A DNA stretch of 7,465 nucleotides from an uncultured Asticcacaulis sp. (GTDB taxonomy: Bacteria > Pseudomonadota > Alphaproteobacteria > Caulobacterales > Caulobacteraceae). A program made the position numbers and the translations under genes. How positions within the stretch are numbered: position 1 is the stretch's first letter; every line of letters starts with the position of its first letter. The notes below the pieces were generated by a model. It was not told the origin of the DNA. It saw nothing but the letters and a program-made list of their open reading frames with translations, and searched no databases. The DNA lies in the NCBI GenBank assembly GCA_946480525.1, contig CAMLLA010000204.1, positions 1 through 7,465 on the forward strand, given 5' to 3'. Positions 6,946 to 7,465 of the stretch are shown in pieces.

Positions 6946-7465
6946 TCAGGCTGTCTCCATTTCGTCAGACGCGGTCTCGTCATTGGCGGCAGCGGGTTCA
7001 TATTCGATCTCATTGCGGCCGGTCTCGTGCACAACCGGCTTATCCATGGCCTTGGCAATGAGTTCTGACAGTTTGCCGCTGCGATGCTTAAAGGCTTCGT
7101 AGAAATCATCAGACCGTAGAGCCAGAGGGTCTATGAGATGGCTTCGCAGGATTTCGTCCAGATGCGCCGGCGACAGGCCGTGCTGGTCTTCGATGCGCTT
7201 CAAATATGCGGACGGCGCATCGCCGCTAATCAAGATGTTCGTTGTTTTGGAAAGCGGTGTTTTATTGACTATGGAGTTATAGTGTTCCGGTGGGATCGGC
7301 GGATTTTGCCTCTTGCACCAAGCTTCGGGGAAAATGTGATGCACGTCTATCTTGTCGTTGAAGAACGTCATGATATCGGTCGGGCGACCCGTAATGAAAT
7401 CAAGGCAACCATGTTGCATCGTTAAGGCGTGGAGCCCTTTGTACGCTGCGGACAGCCGGCTGCGC
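6946..7465 (-). CDS. DUF262/DUF1524 (GmrSD-like) HNH nuclease, C-terminal part (5' end beyond window)
   Basis: The frame is open from the right edge to TGA 6946-6948, giving 172 residues of the C-terminus. Internal ATG 7419 is not the start, since coding continues upstream in frame as SRLSAAYKGLHALT, a stretch typical of the family. The HNH-like motif is DVHHIFPEAW (second His codon 7336-7338), followed by the asparagine-bearing NSIVNKTPLSKTTN and then APSAYLKRIEDQHGL. These are hallmarks of the DUF1524 nuclease half of GmrSD-like proteins; the DUF262 NTPase half should lie off the edge. Known relatives include the type IV enzyme GmrSD, BrxU and SspE, which cut modified DNA or respond to modification status. 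Here the gene is 2 bases upstream of the methyltransferase, which suggests a shared operon and a functional link. The acidic tail (NEIEYEPAAANDETASDEMETA) is probably disordered. Confidence 0.88.
   Translation of the reverse strand, partial: RSRLSAAYKGLHALTMQHGCLDFITGRPTDIMTFFNDKIDVHHIFPEAWCKRQNPPIPPEHYNSIVNKTPLSKTTNILISGDAPSAYLKRIEDQHGLSPAHLDEILRSHLIDPLALRSDDFYEAFKHRSGKLSELIAKAMDKPVVHETGRNEIEYEPAAANDETASDEMETA

Noticed and set aside
6946..7419. Complete 157-residue protein from ATG 7419
   Set aside because: Coding continues upstream in frame with family-typical residues to the right edge, so this ATG is internal.
1..7465. Known systems BREX, DISARM, Dnd/Ssp or Gabija
   Set aside because: No PglZ, DrmA/DrmB, Dnd or GajA-like protein is present; a UvrD-like helicase or a methyltransferase alone does not define them.

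Overview
The window reads as part of a bacterial defence or restriction-modification island. All supported genes lie on the minus strand, so the locus is transcribed from right (7465) to left (1). GC content (about 60-67% in the methyltransferase flanks), codon choice and the look of the proteins suggest an alphaproteobacterium (Caulobacterales, Sphingomonadales or Rhizobiales type). That host assignment is inference; no taxonomic marker is present.

In transcription order the genes are: (1) the C-terminal part of a DUF262/DUF1524 (GmrSD-like) HNH nuclease, cut by the right edge; (2) two bases later, a complete 940-residue adenine-specific DNA methyltransferase of the type III Mod-like class, with DPPY before the DPTCGSGT SAM motif; (3) an unrecognised protein of about 275 residues whose start overlaps the methyltransferase stop (TAGTGATG); (4) a 73-residue HTH-like protein; (5) a 383-residue protein with an N-terminal Cys-rich, zinc-ribbon-like part and a C-terminal segment resembling the helical 'recombinase' domain of serine recombinases; (6) a UvrD-type superfamily 1 helicase with an N-terminal RelE/ParE-like domain, cut by the left edge. 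Gaps between genes are 2 to 40 bases, so the layout is operon-like. I see no tRNA, rRNA, insertion sequence, CRISPR array or convincing terminator.

The likely logic is that the methyltransferase marks self DNA. The DUF262 nuclease and the UvrD-like ATPase are candidate effectors or DNA-processing partners. The HTH and Zn/recombinase-like proteins may be regulators, DNA-binding adaptors or later cargo. No type III Res subunit lies in the window; it could sit just beyond either edge.

The most striking signals are: an abrupt GC drop (about 65% to about 46%) that coincides with the presumed target-recognition region of the methyltransferase; a low-GC two-gene insert (about 47%) between the methyltransferase block and the helicase; the RelE-like/UvrD fusion; and a small inverted repeat that would pair the GTG start codon of the 383-residue gene. 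Genes 3 to 5 have no function I can assign, and their placement inside a methyltransferase/nuclease/helicase operon is the best lead for an undescribed system.
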